A stretch of 64,000 bases of DNA from Odontesthes bonariensis (Eukaryota > Chordata > Actinopteri > Atheriniformes > Atherinopsidae): positions 24,297,209 to 24,361,208 of the forward strand of contig NC_134510.1 of assembly GCF_027942865.1 (NCBI RefSeq), given 5' to 3'. Below are positions 12,561-25,000 of this stretch, one piece after another. Below the pieces are notes generated by a model. It was not told where the DNA came from. It did not search any database and worked only from the letters and a program-made list of their open reading frames with translations. Each line of letters starts with the position of its first letter. The stretch's first letter is position 1. A program made the position numbers and the translations under genes.

Positions 12561-15460
12561 ATCCATTGATTGAAAACACCTGACTATAAATGAAATAATG
12601 TTAATTCCAGAGGTTCACTTATTTTAGTGACGCATAATAGAAGTATAATGTTTTCATCCCATCTATTTAGGAAGCTTCTCTTTATCTACTTTAGGGAACT
12701 GTGTGAAATTTAAGAGTGTTTTGGCTCATCTTTATCAAACACTTTTTTATATTCTTTTTTACAGAAAAAAACCCTTGATTTTAGCATGTAACGTTGATGC
12801 GCACTTTCTTAAACGATGCAATGAAGAAAAAAAAAAAGAAAAAGAGCTAGTCCCAGCTGCAAACAATTCAAACTAATTGGGGTTGGTAAAACAGACCCAA
12901 AACCACCTCAGAAAACAGGAAGACCAAATAGAGCTTTTAAATCCCACATTTTGACGTCTGTTTGCGACGTCTGTTTTAAGAATTCATCGTAACAACCTGC
13001 CTTTTAACACTGTATTAAACTGCTCATTTAGGGAATATTTGAGAGTGCTGTGCTACCATCAATTTACTCTTGCTAAGAAATGGTGAAATATGTTACATTC
13101 CTGAATTCCAACTGCAAAAACAGTGGGCTATATTTTGGCAATATACTATATTTCATTGGTACCGATCATGGCATTAAGGCATAGGTGGTTTATTTTGAAC
13201 AATAAATTATAGAAATTACAGTATAATACATAACCGGGGCGTTGTAAATACCATGCCTGGCTCAATGGATATGGCCTGTGCAGGTGCAACTTCACATACT
13301 CAGACACGACTCAGCCAACACAGGGGTGGTTTCTAAGTGTATCTAAGAATAATTTCGGGGCAACTGCTCGCAGGAAATAAACGGCTGGGAGAAGTGTTGC
13401 AAATACTTGAATATAGGTGCTAAGTATCAGCAGCATGAGTGAGCGAGGCCCTGCTGCAGGATTTCCACTGTGTATCGGAAACTACCCTGCAGCAGCCGTG
13501 ACCATGAGATGGGTTATGATCATGGGTACCTGGGGTCATGTTGTTGGAGTAACTGTAGAAGCTGGTAAATCTTCCATCTGACACAAATGCCACACCTCAG
13601 TGCTTACACCATGGCCCTGCACTGGCCCACACACAAAGACGCGCACAAACACGTCTAAAGAAGGGTAATTAGGACTTCTGCTGCATTAACCTAATTAGTG
13701 TGTGAGTGAGAGCTGGCACCCAAACCCGGGATTGTGTTTCCTGCCCCCCTGCCACGCCAACACTTACGCACAGCACACACACACAACCATCCAACCATCA
13801 AGTGAACATCTGTCATCAGCATGCTGTTCATTATTATTTAATAGGCGGCTACGATTGTCCCAACACCTCTCTTACATCCTCCACAAGTCGAACAACAAAA
13901 GTGTGTTTGTGTGTTTGCAGCAGTAGAAGCCATACATCAAAGTGCCTGGCAGGCCACCGTCCATTAGCGTCCCTTTCGAGTGTAATGACATGCACATGAA
14001 ACCAAAAAGGCTTCTGTCAGAACTAGAGACATCAGGGCGGCAGAATTACAAACTGGTAGAAAGGAACATGTAAAGAGCTGGAGGTGGGCGGGACAGTGTG
14101 TGTGCCGAGTGCACATGAAGGTCTTTTACAGCCTCTCGGCACATGGACGCTGTGTGTGGAGCAATAAGAGTGACTCAAGTGGAATGAATTCTTGTGTGAA
14201 GCGCTGTTCATTGTTTCATGTGTATGGTTTGGTTTGGGGAATGCTAACTCTTTCATGGCATTTGACAGGAATGCTGCACACATAGATGGGAAGTGGCTCC
14301 AAATAAAAAAATTGTTTTCTAGTTTGTTTCTAGATTCTAATTTCAAGTCTAGATTTTTGGCTCATAGAAAAGGGTGAAGTCAAGTTATACTGAATCAAAC
14401 ATGTTACAGTAAGTGCAGCACAGCACTGTAACATGTCAACTAGAGTAATGCCACATGTTACCGAGTTTGCCTCGACACCATACATTAATAATTTGGAATA
14501 AGTTACTTTTGAAAAAATCCTGATAATATGAAATCCATTACCCAGTAAACATATCATACCATATACAGCACAAGTAGACACACTGGAATGATACAGTACA
14601 GTTGATGATGACAAATGCAGGTGTAATTCATGCTGAAAAACACTTGCCATGTTGAAAAAGAAAAGCATAGTGATTCAGGCAGGGCCACACCCGTCACCTG
14701 CCCTCCTAATGAAGAAATGGCCTCATAAATGGGACCTTTGTATGATATTTCTGACTGAGAGTTTTCAAGTCGATGCTCACTGTTGGATCAATCGATACAT
14801 CAAGAGCACCAATTAATCCCCTTTGATTAAACCGATTAAACGCTCCACCCAGTTGGTCTTGTTTGGACAAGGTGTGACTGACTCACTTCCTCCGCAGGTT
14901 ACCTGTCATCGCCCAGGTTACTTTTTCTCCGATCCGCTATCTACTACAACAGCCCGTGGCTGTTTGAGTGTCACTACTGGCGTCTTATCATAACTTGAAT
15001 AATTCAGGCTGATGAGAGACACATGTGAAACGATGATCGCAATATGACTGCTTAACGACCGTGGCGCATATGGCAGAAACTGGTGTGCGTCGTTCGCGCG
15101 TAACGGAGATGTCATGGGTGCGCCCGTGCCCCACATTTACATTTAGCGCTGACTAGGCTAATCCAGACAATTTGTAGAGCGACCAGAGGCAGAATCGACA
15201 TACAGGCAGCAAATGAATAAATAAATGCGACTCGAGACTCCGGTTTCTCTGGAAGTGTAAAGGGATTGGAGTTAGATTACCAAGAAGGGGAACCCGATAC
15301 CTGTGGCCACCAAGCTGGGCAATGGCAACAGAGAAGCTCGTGAAATATAAAAAAAAAAATGACACGTTGCAAAAAAAGACAAACTAATCTGAGCCTTTTC
15401 AGTAAATTGCAAAGCCAAGTTGCATTAGAAAAAGAAAAGAAAAAAGAAAACTGAGAGCAG
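12561..15460. other. intergenic or intronic, nothing recognised
   Basis: No exon with family resemblance, RNA gene or intact repeat was found. It contains short A-rich runs (about 12827-12842) and unremarkable open frames. Confidence 0.4.
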
Positions 15461-15466
15461 ACTCAC

Positions 15467-15560
15467 CTACAGGCACGGGAACGAAAAACTTTGCTAGAAA
15501 ATATCTTTGCTGCTCTTCCTTCCTTCTCTCAGATCCTCTTCACCAGCGTTGCTCTATATC
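15467..15560 (-). promoter_or_regulatory. possible promoter plus untranslated exon for the second S100 gene
   Basis: On the minus strand a TATA-like GATATAGAGC (15551-15560) is followed after about 85 nt by a good donor, GCCTGTAG|GTGAGT (exon edge 15467). The next compatible acceptor with a start codon in this orientation is the one 2 nt upstream of the S100 ATG at 8549. The link is inference; a 6.9-kb first intron would be long for an S100 gene. Confidence 0.2.
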
Positions 15561-16389
15561 AGCCAGCAACACATATCTTTTCCGTGATTTAACTCCCCCT
15601 CAAGTCTTTTTTCTTCGTTGTCATAGGGCGTGTGCTTGGGAGAGAAGGAATGTGGATAGAGGCGCAGCTTGGGTGACAGTTTATTTTCAGTAACAATTCG
15701 TTTCAGATACTCTTTTTTCTTCAGGGGGATGTCTCTATTATGTGCTCTAGATGCCGTTTTCCTTTTCCATGTATGAATGCTTTCCACTAACTCGTACACA
15801 TCTGCCCTTTTTCCCCCTTCTTCCTGGGAAGCAGTTTCCCTTGCCATGCAGGAACAAGCGCGTGCTCATGGTTAAGTGCGCGCGTGTTCAAAGCTCTCCT
15901 AACAGTCAGATGTACTCAAGCCACACCCTGAAACCTGAAACAAATGGTCCTAAGCTTATGAGCAAACTTAACAAAGAAGGAAAAAGAAAAAGTCATGCGC
16001 AGCAGGGAGCACGGACTCAATTTTACATTTTGTTTTACTTTTATTTTTCATTTCTCTGTTTGTGTCCTGGAGAGAGGTGAAGTCTTCCAGGAATGAGCGG
16101 AGCCGGGAACGCTTAGTTTTCAGACAATGCGTAACCCACCCTGCAGCTTGATCTTAGACCTGTGGGCACATGCAGCTGTGGGTGTTGGGAAATGGTTACT
16201 GTTGGCTCTAATGCTCACGCAATTGTTCAGCGGTGTCAGAGTTTGACTCAGTTTGGCAGCCTCTGCTTAGAGACGGGCTGAAAAACAGACCGGGGTGATT
16301 TCCATTTGGATGATTTCACTTTTATAAGGCATACACTCACACAACAGTTCAGTAACACACACGGAGCTGAAAGAGTATCTGGGGTCACT

Positions 16390-17554
16390 CTACTGGCTGA
16401 ACCACCCATGCTTGCTCGCGAGATGCCCAATCAGCTGCCAGAACTCCAGGAAGCTGAGCTCGCCATCATTATTCTTGTCCAATGAACTCATAAGTTGGTC
16501 GACGGCAGCAGAGTCTCCGGCATTCTGCAGGAAAAACAGGAAACGATATGCATCAGGTAATAATAGCAGCCCTGACCGCCATGACCCAACACTTCCACAC
16601 TGATGGGCTCTGCGCGTTGGTGAGAAGGGGGCAGAAGCAAGTTGATGCCACGGGCAAGCACATCAGCACAGAAATATGTGCAACATCAGCAGTGGTGGTT
16701 TGGCACACGATAGGTTGCTGGTGTCGCCATCTAGTGGCCAATGTGGGGATCTCAGTCGTGCATTCAAAAGGAAACATGGAATTTTCCACACTCGGAAAAG
16801 ACAGCGCTTTGTGTTGTTGGCTGCCCTGATGTTGTTACAGCAGACCCAATATGTTTGGCCTTCCTTCTACTCTTTCCTGACTTTTACTGCCTTGGGAAAG
16901 TGCACCGGTGAAGTCTGCATGTGTTTGTGAATCTTCCATTTCAGGCTTTGACTTTAGGTTTATACGCACGATCCACATGTGGCATCTGGTTCATCATTCT
17001 TATTAGTTTAACCGTGACTATGGAAAATGAAGCACAATACTCGTGTAGAAATATTATCTGACACGACTTCGTACACCTTTTCGGTGTGAAATTTATATGC
17101 GGCACACCAAACTTAAACGTGGTTTTATAGCTAGAAGCCGAGCCATTAAATGTGTCTGTGCAGTTCTACCAAAAGAAAATAGGCACGATCATAATAGCTG
17201 TTACTGAAGGAAGACATTTAATCTGTACTTGTAAATACAATAAAAGCTGCAATTATTCTTTAGAAAAAGAAAAAAAAAGGAAAAGACAGCGCTGCATCCT
17301 CTGTTAGGCCTCATAAAGGACTACTTTGTGTCAGTGTGTGCTTGTAAAGAATGCAGAGTGCACAGCATGACTGCAGGCCTGAGAGGAGTCTGAGGGGTAG
17401 CAGTTCTTTTTTTAAATTTTTTTTTGACAAAATGCAGAGCTGTCTCCAGTAAAAGGGGTACAACATTCACAACTGTTGTGTCACTGATATAACACAGTAC
17501 TCCTCTAAATATATACACATATACATATATATATACATATACATATATATATAC

Positions 17555-17585
<31 letters not shown>

Positions 17586-18789
17586 CCCAATTTTAGTAGT
17601 TTCAGCAATGTCCATAGATGTTTTATTTGCTTGCATGCCAATAATTTAACCCTTCTGAAACAGATGAACACCTTTTCCACGACCCAACTGAAACATGCAG
17701 TAATTATCCAATGGGAGGCTCTTACCTATTTCCTTAGTTAAATCCAGGTGGTGACTTTTTTTGGGGAAGGGCAGTGCATATATACATACATACATCTCTA
17801 CATATATATGTTATTTAACAGCTGAGATATATAGTAGACTTTGAAACAATATGCAAAGGGCTTCCCAAAATATTTCTGCTTGCTGCTATGTGTAACCCTA
17901 CAAGTCCTGTTTCCAAAAAGTGTGGAAAACATGGGGGGAGAAAAAAAACAAAAAAACCCCCAGAATTTATTGATTTGTAAATTATTCAAAAGTGATCTTT
18001 AATTTGTTTTGGTCATATTGTTTTTTCTCATTTATGCATCTGATGCCTGCAGACATTTTAAGAATGATGAGACAGGAGCAACAACAAAAAAATAAATGAA
18101 AAAGCGATTGCATAAAAAACAACTCTGTAAAAACACTGCATGAAGGAATAGTTAACTATATTATCTATAAAGTGGACATTGCAAACAAATTGAGGATGTC
18201 ATCATCTACAGTACATAATATTATTGAGAGAGTCCAGAGGAGTCTTTGTACACAGTCAAGAATCAAAAACGCATAAAAAGGATATTATTGTGCTGTGGGA
18301 ATCACTGCATGGGCTCAGGAGCAGTTCCGACTACCTTTGTCCTAAAAAAGCGAGTTAAAAGTCTACCGTGCATAGAAAAAAAAAAACAGATGGGCTTCAG
18401 CTCATTTGAGATAGACAGAGATGGAGCGGACAACTGTGCCGAGAAACAAATTGATTCAAAGTTTTTGGAGCTCATGGACACCGTGATCTCCGGGAGAAAG
18501 AGGAGAGGGACCAAGCTCAACATTGTGATGCTTATTTCACCAAGACAATCCCATACAACACACTTACTAAGCTGGCTTCTACAAATGTAAAATTGATATA
18601 GAATACACTAGTGCATGAGAACGGTACATTTGTTTTTTAGACCTCGTTAGACCTTCCTACCTTGAAAAAGTTGGGGAGCTCCGATTTGACCAATCTGGAA
18701 AACTCATCTCTGCTCAGAGTGTCAGAGGAACCGTCGCTGCCAGCATACACCTTGAACTGGGACACCAGCGCAGCGATGGCAGACTCCAT
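16390..18789 (-). CDS. S100 family protein, third gene (S100A13/A14/A16-like)
   Basis: Coding exon 1 at 18789-18661 (43 codons) and exon 2 at 16524-16390 (44 codons plus TAG) join in phase 0 to give 87 aa. The intron is about 2.1 kb and carries a transposon fragment and a TA repeat. EF-hand 1 is a pseudo-loop (YAGSDGSSDTLSRDEF, residues about 15-30). EF-hand 2 is canonical (DKNNDGELSFLE, about 60-71), and the following helix reads FWQLIGHLA, like the S100A13/A14 FW-LIG pattern. The tail KHGWFSQ is short. The ATG lies about 45 nt downstream of the expected start site of a TATA box, so no untranslated exon is needed. It is parallel to the two other S100 genes, consistent with tandem duplication. 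The paralogue cannot be named safely from sequence alone. Confidence 0.85.
17509..17586. repeat. (TA)n/(CATA)n microsatellite
   Basis: A tract of TA units with interspersed CATA units inside the intron of the third S100 gene. A smaller related tract lies at about 17778-17810. Confidence 0.85.
17900..18600 (+). mobile_element. Tc1/mariner-like DNA transposon fragment
   Basis: The sequence matches a remembered fish Tc1/mariner-type family at many points: CTGTTTCCAAAAAGTGTGG at one end, ATCATCTACAGTACATAAT, ATCACTGCATGGGCTCAGGA, CAGCTCATTTGAGATAGAC, and GAGAGGGACCA. These correspond to the helix-turn-helix part and the first portion of the transposase frame. Only the 5' half is present and the frame is broken. 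It sits in the intron of the third S100 gene, in the opposite orientation. Confidence 0.7.
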
Positions 18790-18860
18790 CTGCCAAACTA
18801 ACTAACCTACTCAGGTGTGTGTGTGAGTGTTCGTGTTGCCAGGACACGAACCTTCCAGGT

Positions 18861-18867
18861 CTTTATA
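18861..18867 (-). promoter_or_regulatory. TATA box of third S100 gene
   Basis: TATAAAG on the minus strand, 72-78 nt upstream of the ATG at 18789, placing the start site near 18835 with a short contiguous 5' UTR. Confidence 0.55.
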
Positions 18868-18869
18868 GC

Positions 18870-21006
18870 CTAACTCTGCTGGTAAAGAAGATGAATCATT
18901 GTTCTGAATGTTTTCCATTCGACATATTTGCATTTTCAGATACAACTAAAGCACGTAACCAGTCTCTGGTAAGTTAAGAATTACTAGATGCATCACCTCA
19001 TTCTGAAAAATACCAGAGAAACTGTCTGGAAATTGGCTTTAGGATAAGTTAAACATATTTCAATGTGTAGTATCTTATTCGTGTGCTCTGTTCATGCCAA
19101 TACATGGACAGTAGACTATTTTTTTTTTCCCCTTTCCTGTGTATGAAACTATTAGCAGAATGCTGGTGAGAGCAAAAAAACAGAGCAGTAAGTCACCTCT
19201 AATTATACCGTCTATGTTGCAAAAAGTTTTGAAAACGAGGCATTTGGGTTTCACCTGAGAAAACTTGTACCGTATAAGCCAAAACTCTGACAGGCCGTTT
19301 ACAACTGGCAAATTAGGGAGGCAGTTTGGGCTAACAAGCACATTGACTTTACCATCCACATATCCCCACACGATGTTTTGGCGTCTCAGCTGTGTGACAC
19401 TTACACGAACACATACATCTATATCACTATTCAGCTAAAATAGCAGCATTCAGCTCTCCTCCTTCCGTTCCCTTGGCTGTCATAGAGGAAATGGAGGGCA
19501 GTGACTAACCCAAAATAAATGGTTTTATGGAGAAGGCTGAGAATGCGTTCTGCTAGTTACAGCAGAGGCATCAGGGTTCTCTGTAGGGCAATGCTGCTGG
19601 CCGCTCTATGATTAATATCCTGTTATTGTAGCTGAATTTGTGTTCACAGTAAGGACTTCTCTTTACTTTAAAACTTGATTCCTGTGCCCTTAACCACTTG
19701 ATTGCCTGTTGCATCCACTCATCCAGCATTTAGCCTTGAGAGAAGTATTTTAGTTGAATACGTGGGTTTCTGCTTGAATGAAATAAAGCTCCAGTGCAGC
19801 AGTTACATATGACGAAGAGGCATGGATATGAACACAATTCATAAGGATAAACATTTAAGCAGGCCAGTATTTCTTCTCAGTCTCAAACAGGTACAATGAC
19901 TAACTCATATAACAGACTCTGTGACTGAATGACACGAAGCCGCTCTGACTTTCTTCCACTCAATCAGGTTGTTGCTCCACACGAAAAGAGACTAATGAGA
20001 AAAGTAAAGAGGCAACAGATTAAACATGCATGTGGAGAGACGAGTCCACTCAAGTCAAAGCAATCTGTATGCCAGGGACGACTGATCTCTCTGCAAAAGA
20101 CAAATACACACATGTATATTGCATTTACCCGTCAGCATCTAATAGTTTTTAAAATGCTAACAGCCACAAACCTTATGAATATTTAGGTTCCACAAAAGAT
20201 GTTGCCCTTCTCCCCTGGTAAATCATTGGGATAACATGCCGATAAAGCTTGACAGATGACCAGAAATAATAGTTGAGTTTGTGAACCCTTTGTGATGGAC
20301 TCTATATAGATACATATATGCCAGTATTACATGTCTGTGTAGCAGGACGTGAACCCTTTGGTTAACAGTAAGTGTGACTAAATGTTTCCACCAACTGTTT
20401 ATCAGCGCTGTGAATCATTTTGGGGAATTTCTGACCCATTTGTTTAGATAAAAGGAATACAAAACATATCCTGTGAGATCCTGATGTGTACAGCACGGTG
20501 GCGGTCACGACCCTAACCGCATGTCACTCTGCCAGACAAAGGTCAAAGTGTGAAGTTAATGTTTCAGAGGGAAGAACCAGAGGTTGTGCAGTGACCTGAG
20601 GTGCATAGCTCATGTTAGGAAATCCACAAACGTCCCAGAGTTTAAAATGTTCTCTACTGGAGGAGGAAATTCCTTCCTGCTAATGTGCAGAACTGATCAA
20701 CAGTGACAAGCAAAGGGGTCACGACAGATTAAGAAAGTAAAAGTTCAACTGATTTTGCCACTCAAAAATGTCATGCTGGATGATTTCCTTAATAACCGAG
20801 GTTGTTTCTTTGGTCAAACTTAGGCAAATTAGTTTCCCTCATCTACTCCAAGAACTAAAGTTGATGTTTGAAGTCATATTTACACAGAAACACGTACAAA
20901 TCCACAGGGTTCAGAAACTTTGAGGCTCCACTGGTTGTGTGATGTGCTGTTTGGAGATAGAAAAAATAAAACCACTGAGTTAAAACCAAGTTCAATTCAA
21001 ATTCAA
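18870..21006. other. intergenic, S100 cluster to pbxip1
   Basis: No exon or RNA gene recognised. Near 20990-21010 there is a TTCAATTCAAATTCAATT stretch of the kind found at the end of some fish repeats, adjoining the pbxip1 3' end. Confidence 0.4.
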
Positions 21007-21012
21007 TTTATT
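21007..21012 (-). promoter_or_regulatory. pbxip1: candidate polyadenylation signal of pbxip1
   Basis: AATAAA on the minus strand about 1 kb past the pbxip1 stop codon. Other signals closer to the stop were not obvious. Confidence 0.4.
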
Positions 21013-21795
21013 ATTTTTAAAGACATACAGCAGGAGCAAAGAAACATCCTAACACTCAAATATGCTGCAGGCCCTCCCATTAGCTTCGTTCATCACCGTG
21101 TAAACATAGAAAAAGAAATATACCACGACACCCTAATGAACCTAAAGAAGTGTTACATTCATAGTCAAACAGTAGCAGAGGACATTTTAGTGCACGGCAT
21201 GAATTCTGTACCTGAAAACAAATAAACATGTTCAACATGTCAATATCTTATGTGCCCAACATTCATTTCTCTATACAAAACTAACCTCTATAAGTTTTTT
21301 TTTCCTCAGCAGGTTATCTTTTGGATGCAGAACGTACAGACAGCTAATACCTCATTAAACATCCACTAAATGTCTTCAGCTCTCCATGTTGAGGCCATCT
21401 TTTAGGAAAAAAAATGAAATGTTTCGTTTGAAATTTTGACTTTCTGAGACTCAGCTTGGAGTAACAAAAGAACAAAGACGGCGTACTGCAGGTACAGGTC
21501 GGTGAACAGGTAGAAGACGTTAACAGTGCACGGTGCTGTTCGCAGAGGAACAGGTGTAGTGTTGAAATAAGACTAAAAATACCAGAAATAACAAAAGCCT
21601 TCCGACTCGACCCAGCAGGGCTCAATCTCTCATACGCAGACTGAAAAGAGAAATCACTTTCACACCAATGGATTTTCACATTTCACAAGAAAAGAAAAGA
21701 AACTATTTAAGAAGGCGTTATCTGGACCAAACATTCGCGTCAAACATAACGGGCTGATGTAAATGCAAGCCCTTCCTATGCCACTGTGTACTAAG

Positions 21796-21816
21796 GTGTG
21801 TGTGTGTGTGTGTGTG
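21796..21816. repeat. (GT)n microsatellite
   Basis: About ten GT units in the pbxip1 3' UTR region. Confidence 0.8.
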
Positions 21817-22012
21817 CAGGTAAAACTTCTAACGGACAAGAGATGGAAGTGGCACGACGAGATATGGCATCCTGCAGCAGGGTGACAGGTTGATAAATGT
21901 ATACCTTTAAGCATTTGTGGTCAGAAAAAGGATGCGATCCCTCTGAGTAAACCCTCATCTGCCCCGACTCTTCATAGCTGCTTTTGACAGATCCATCAGT
22001 TCTATCAGCCCA

Positions 22013-25000
22013 TCAGCCACGTCTTTGTCCACTCTCCTTCCTCCATTCCCCTTTGATTCTCTCCTCTTTCTCTCCGGCTCCTGGCACTGAAAACCTTTTC
22101 ATGACTTCCCTCTCAAAGCCTTCCATTTCTTCTTCTATGGCACTATCGTCGCTTCCCCCGTTTTCCCCTTCCACCAAGTCTTCCAACATGTCTGCCACAT
22201 CGTCAGCAAAGTCCTGAAAGCTCATCTGGTCGTGTACAAACACTCCATCCTTGAAGAACTCAGTGGCAAGCTTTTTGAGCTCCTCTCTTTGGGAATTATC
22301 CACACCCGCCTCTTCTGCCTTGGTAAGATAGGTTTGGAGGATGGCCTCGAACTCGGGTAAGGGGACGGGGAGCAGCCGCTCGGCCTGAGCGCACGTCTCC
22401 AACGAGTCGCACTGCTGAGGTGGCCTGGGATCATGTCGGAGGCGATCTCTCTGCTGGACCCAGTATTCTGGCTGTCCCACAGAGGGCCTGTGGTGTGTGT
22501 GGGAAGGCTTTTGATCTCCATAAAGATGCTCCTCTTTGTGGCCGTGACTTTCAGTTAATTTGTGCTCATCTTTATTTTTTAGAGTGTCCGATTTGTCCTT
22601 TTTCCGGTCCCCGTTTTGCCTTTTCTCTTTTTGTCCTCCTCTCTTACGGTCCTCATCTTCCTTGTTCCTCTGATCCCACTTCTCTTCCTTCCGCTTCCAT
22701 TCCTTATCCTGTTTTCCATTTCTGCTCTTTGACTCGTATTCATTCCCCTGTTTCCTCTCATCCTTGCCCATCCTTTCTTTACCTGCATTTTTGCCGGTCT
22801 CCAACTGCTTCCTTTCACCCTTTTCTTTCCCCTCTCTAGCATGATCTTTGCCATTTTTATTCTTCCAGCTAAGGTCTTTTTTAAACTCTTTCATCTCCCC
22901 TTTCTCTTTTCTCTCTCGCTTCTCTCTGCCACTTTCCTTAAAGCCATCTTTCATTTTCTTCCACTCCTTCTCTCCCTTCCATTCTTCCTTGCTCTTTCCT
23001 TGTCTCTCACCCTGATCTCTTCCTCCTTGCCAGTCCTTTTTTTCTGCCTTACCCCTCCATTTTTTATCTTCATTCATTTTGTCAGACTTTCCCCTTTTCC
23101 AGTCTTTATCTTCTTTCCTTTCTTTTTTCTCACTCTGTTCTGTCCACGCTTTCCTACCTTCCTTATCCTTCCAAGGCCTTCCATCATCACCTCTGCCAGC
23201 TTTTTCTTTTTTTCTCTCATCCCATTGTTTAGTGCCATCACTATGCTTCCTTTGCTTACCTTCCTTATCTTTCTCCTTTTCAGGCATCCCTTGCTCATGT
23301 TTTCCCTTCTTCCATTCTTTTCTACCACCATCTTTAAGCTCCTTTCTTTCTCCCTCCTTCATTGCAGACTTTTCTTTCTCTTTGTCTTGTTTCTTGCTGC
23401 CCATTTCAGATTTATCCCTCTTAAGATCCTTCTTTTCCTTCTTGTCATCCCATGGCTTCCTGGCCTGTGTCTCAGTGGACCTGGCTGTGTCCCGCCTGCT
23501 GTCTTCTGGCTGGCCAGTGGGGGGCGACATAGAAGGCTTCACTTGAGCTTGAGCTGTCTGACTCCCTGCTGAAAGAGACAAAAGTCAATAAAACTCAAGA
23601 GATGAAAAGAGTGCAATAGAGTATGAGTAAAAAAAGAAAAGAAAGAAAGAGACTTAACACTCTACAGTTTTCCTTGCTCTCTACCAAGTATCATCCCTCT
23701 ACATTTTCTACTCTCCTCCATAAACCCTTCCTTCCTCCTCCCTCAGTCCATTTGTACCTGAGGAGAGTTTTAATTCAGTCACAGTGGATCTCAGTGTTTC
23801 TAGTTCTTTCTGGAGGGCCGGGACAGACTCCAGCTCTTTCTTCATTCTGTCGTTCTCTTTCTGAAGGACAGGGAGAGATGCCGCCTCTGTCTTCAACCTA
23901 CTGTTTTCCTTCTCCACCTCCTCCCAGTGCAGCCGCTCCTTTGCTCCCTCTGCTGCCTGTCCCTTGCCTACTTTTAGCTCTTCTTTCTGTGCCTGATTAA
24001 AGAAAAAGAACAAGAAAGGAGGGTTCCCATGGGAACGTTACACACTCATTTATGCAAAGACATGCATCTGTGTAATGCATGTACTGTGTGTATATTTATA
24101 TAACACACACACACACAAAACAGACAGAAAAGAGCCACACCTGAACTTGGGCTTGTAGGACAGAAATCTGCTGGCTCCCTTGGGCTAACTTATGTAGCAG
24201 CTCTGAACTGTCACCTTCTACTCGGACGGGAGGAACTTCAGGGTTGAGCCACTCCTGTCAACACATAACACCACACACAGTACAACACAACTGCAGGAAT
24301 TAAGATAACTGCTACGACAAACTGAAAATCAAACAAAGAAGTTGGAATACTGTGTATAATGTAAATGAAAACTGAATTCAAAGATTTGAAAATCGTATAA
24401 ACCCACATCTTATTCACAATAGAACATATCAAAGGTTGAAAGTGAAATATTTTCTTATTTCATCAAAAATATTAGCTCATCTTGAACTAAAGGTGCTTCA
24501 TGAAACTTGGGACAGGACCCTGGTGACCACCTTTCATCCCCTCCTCTTTAAACAACATCTGTAAACATGTGGGAACTGAGGAGACGAGTTGCTGGGAGAG
24601 GAATTCTTGTCCGATATAGGACTGCAGCTGCTCAACAGTCCTGGGTCTTTGTTGTTAAATTCTGCATTTCACGATGCACCAAGTGTCTTCAGCAGGTCAG
24701 TCCAGCAGCTGGACTCTTCTACTACGAGGCCATGCTGTTGTAATAAATGCAGTATATGGTTTAGAGTCGTCTCGCTGAAATATGAAATTTTGGCTTTCCC
24801 TGAAAAGAATGTCACCTGGATGGAAGCATACGTTACTCTAAATCCTGTATATACCTTTCAGCTATGAAGGTGCCTTTCCAGATGTGCACGCTTTCAGGTC
24901 CATAGGCACTTATGCTCCACCATAGCAGCAGAGATGCAGGCTGATAACAAGCTGGATCGTTCCTCTCTTTAGGATTTCCAAAAAGAATTTAACATTTTGA

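Noticed and set aside
21960-22060. A second frame at the pbxip1 C-terminus (VDKDVADGLIELMDLSKAA) that could extend the protein
   Set aside because: No splice signals would bring the main frame into it, and the annotated frame ends naturally after the conserved domain. Probably chance.
22841-23572. Long plus-strand open frames antisense to pbxip1
   Set aside because: They are the Phe/Leu/Ser-rich complement of the Lys/Glu coding block. Composition explains the lack of stops.
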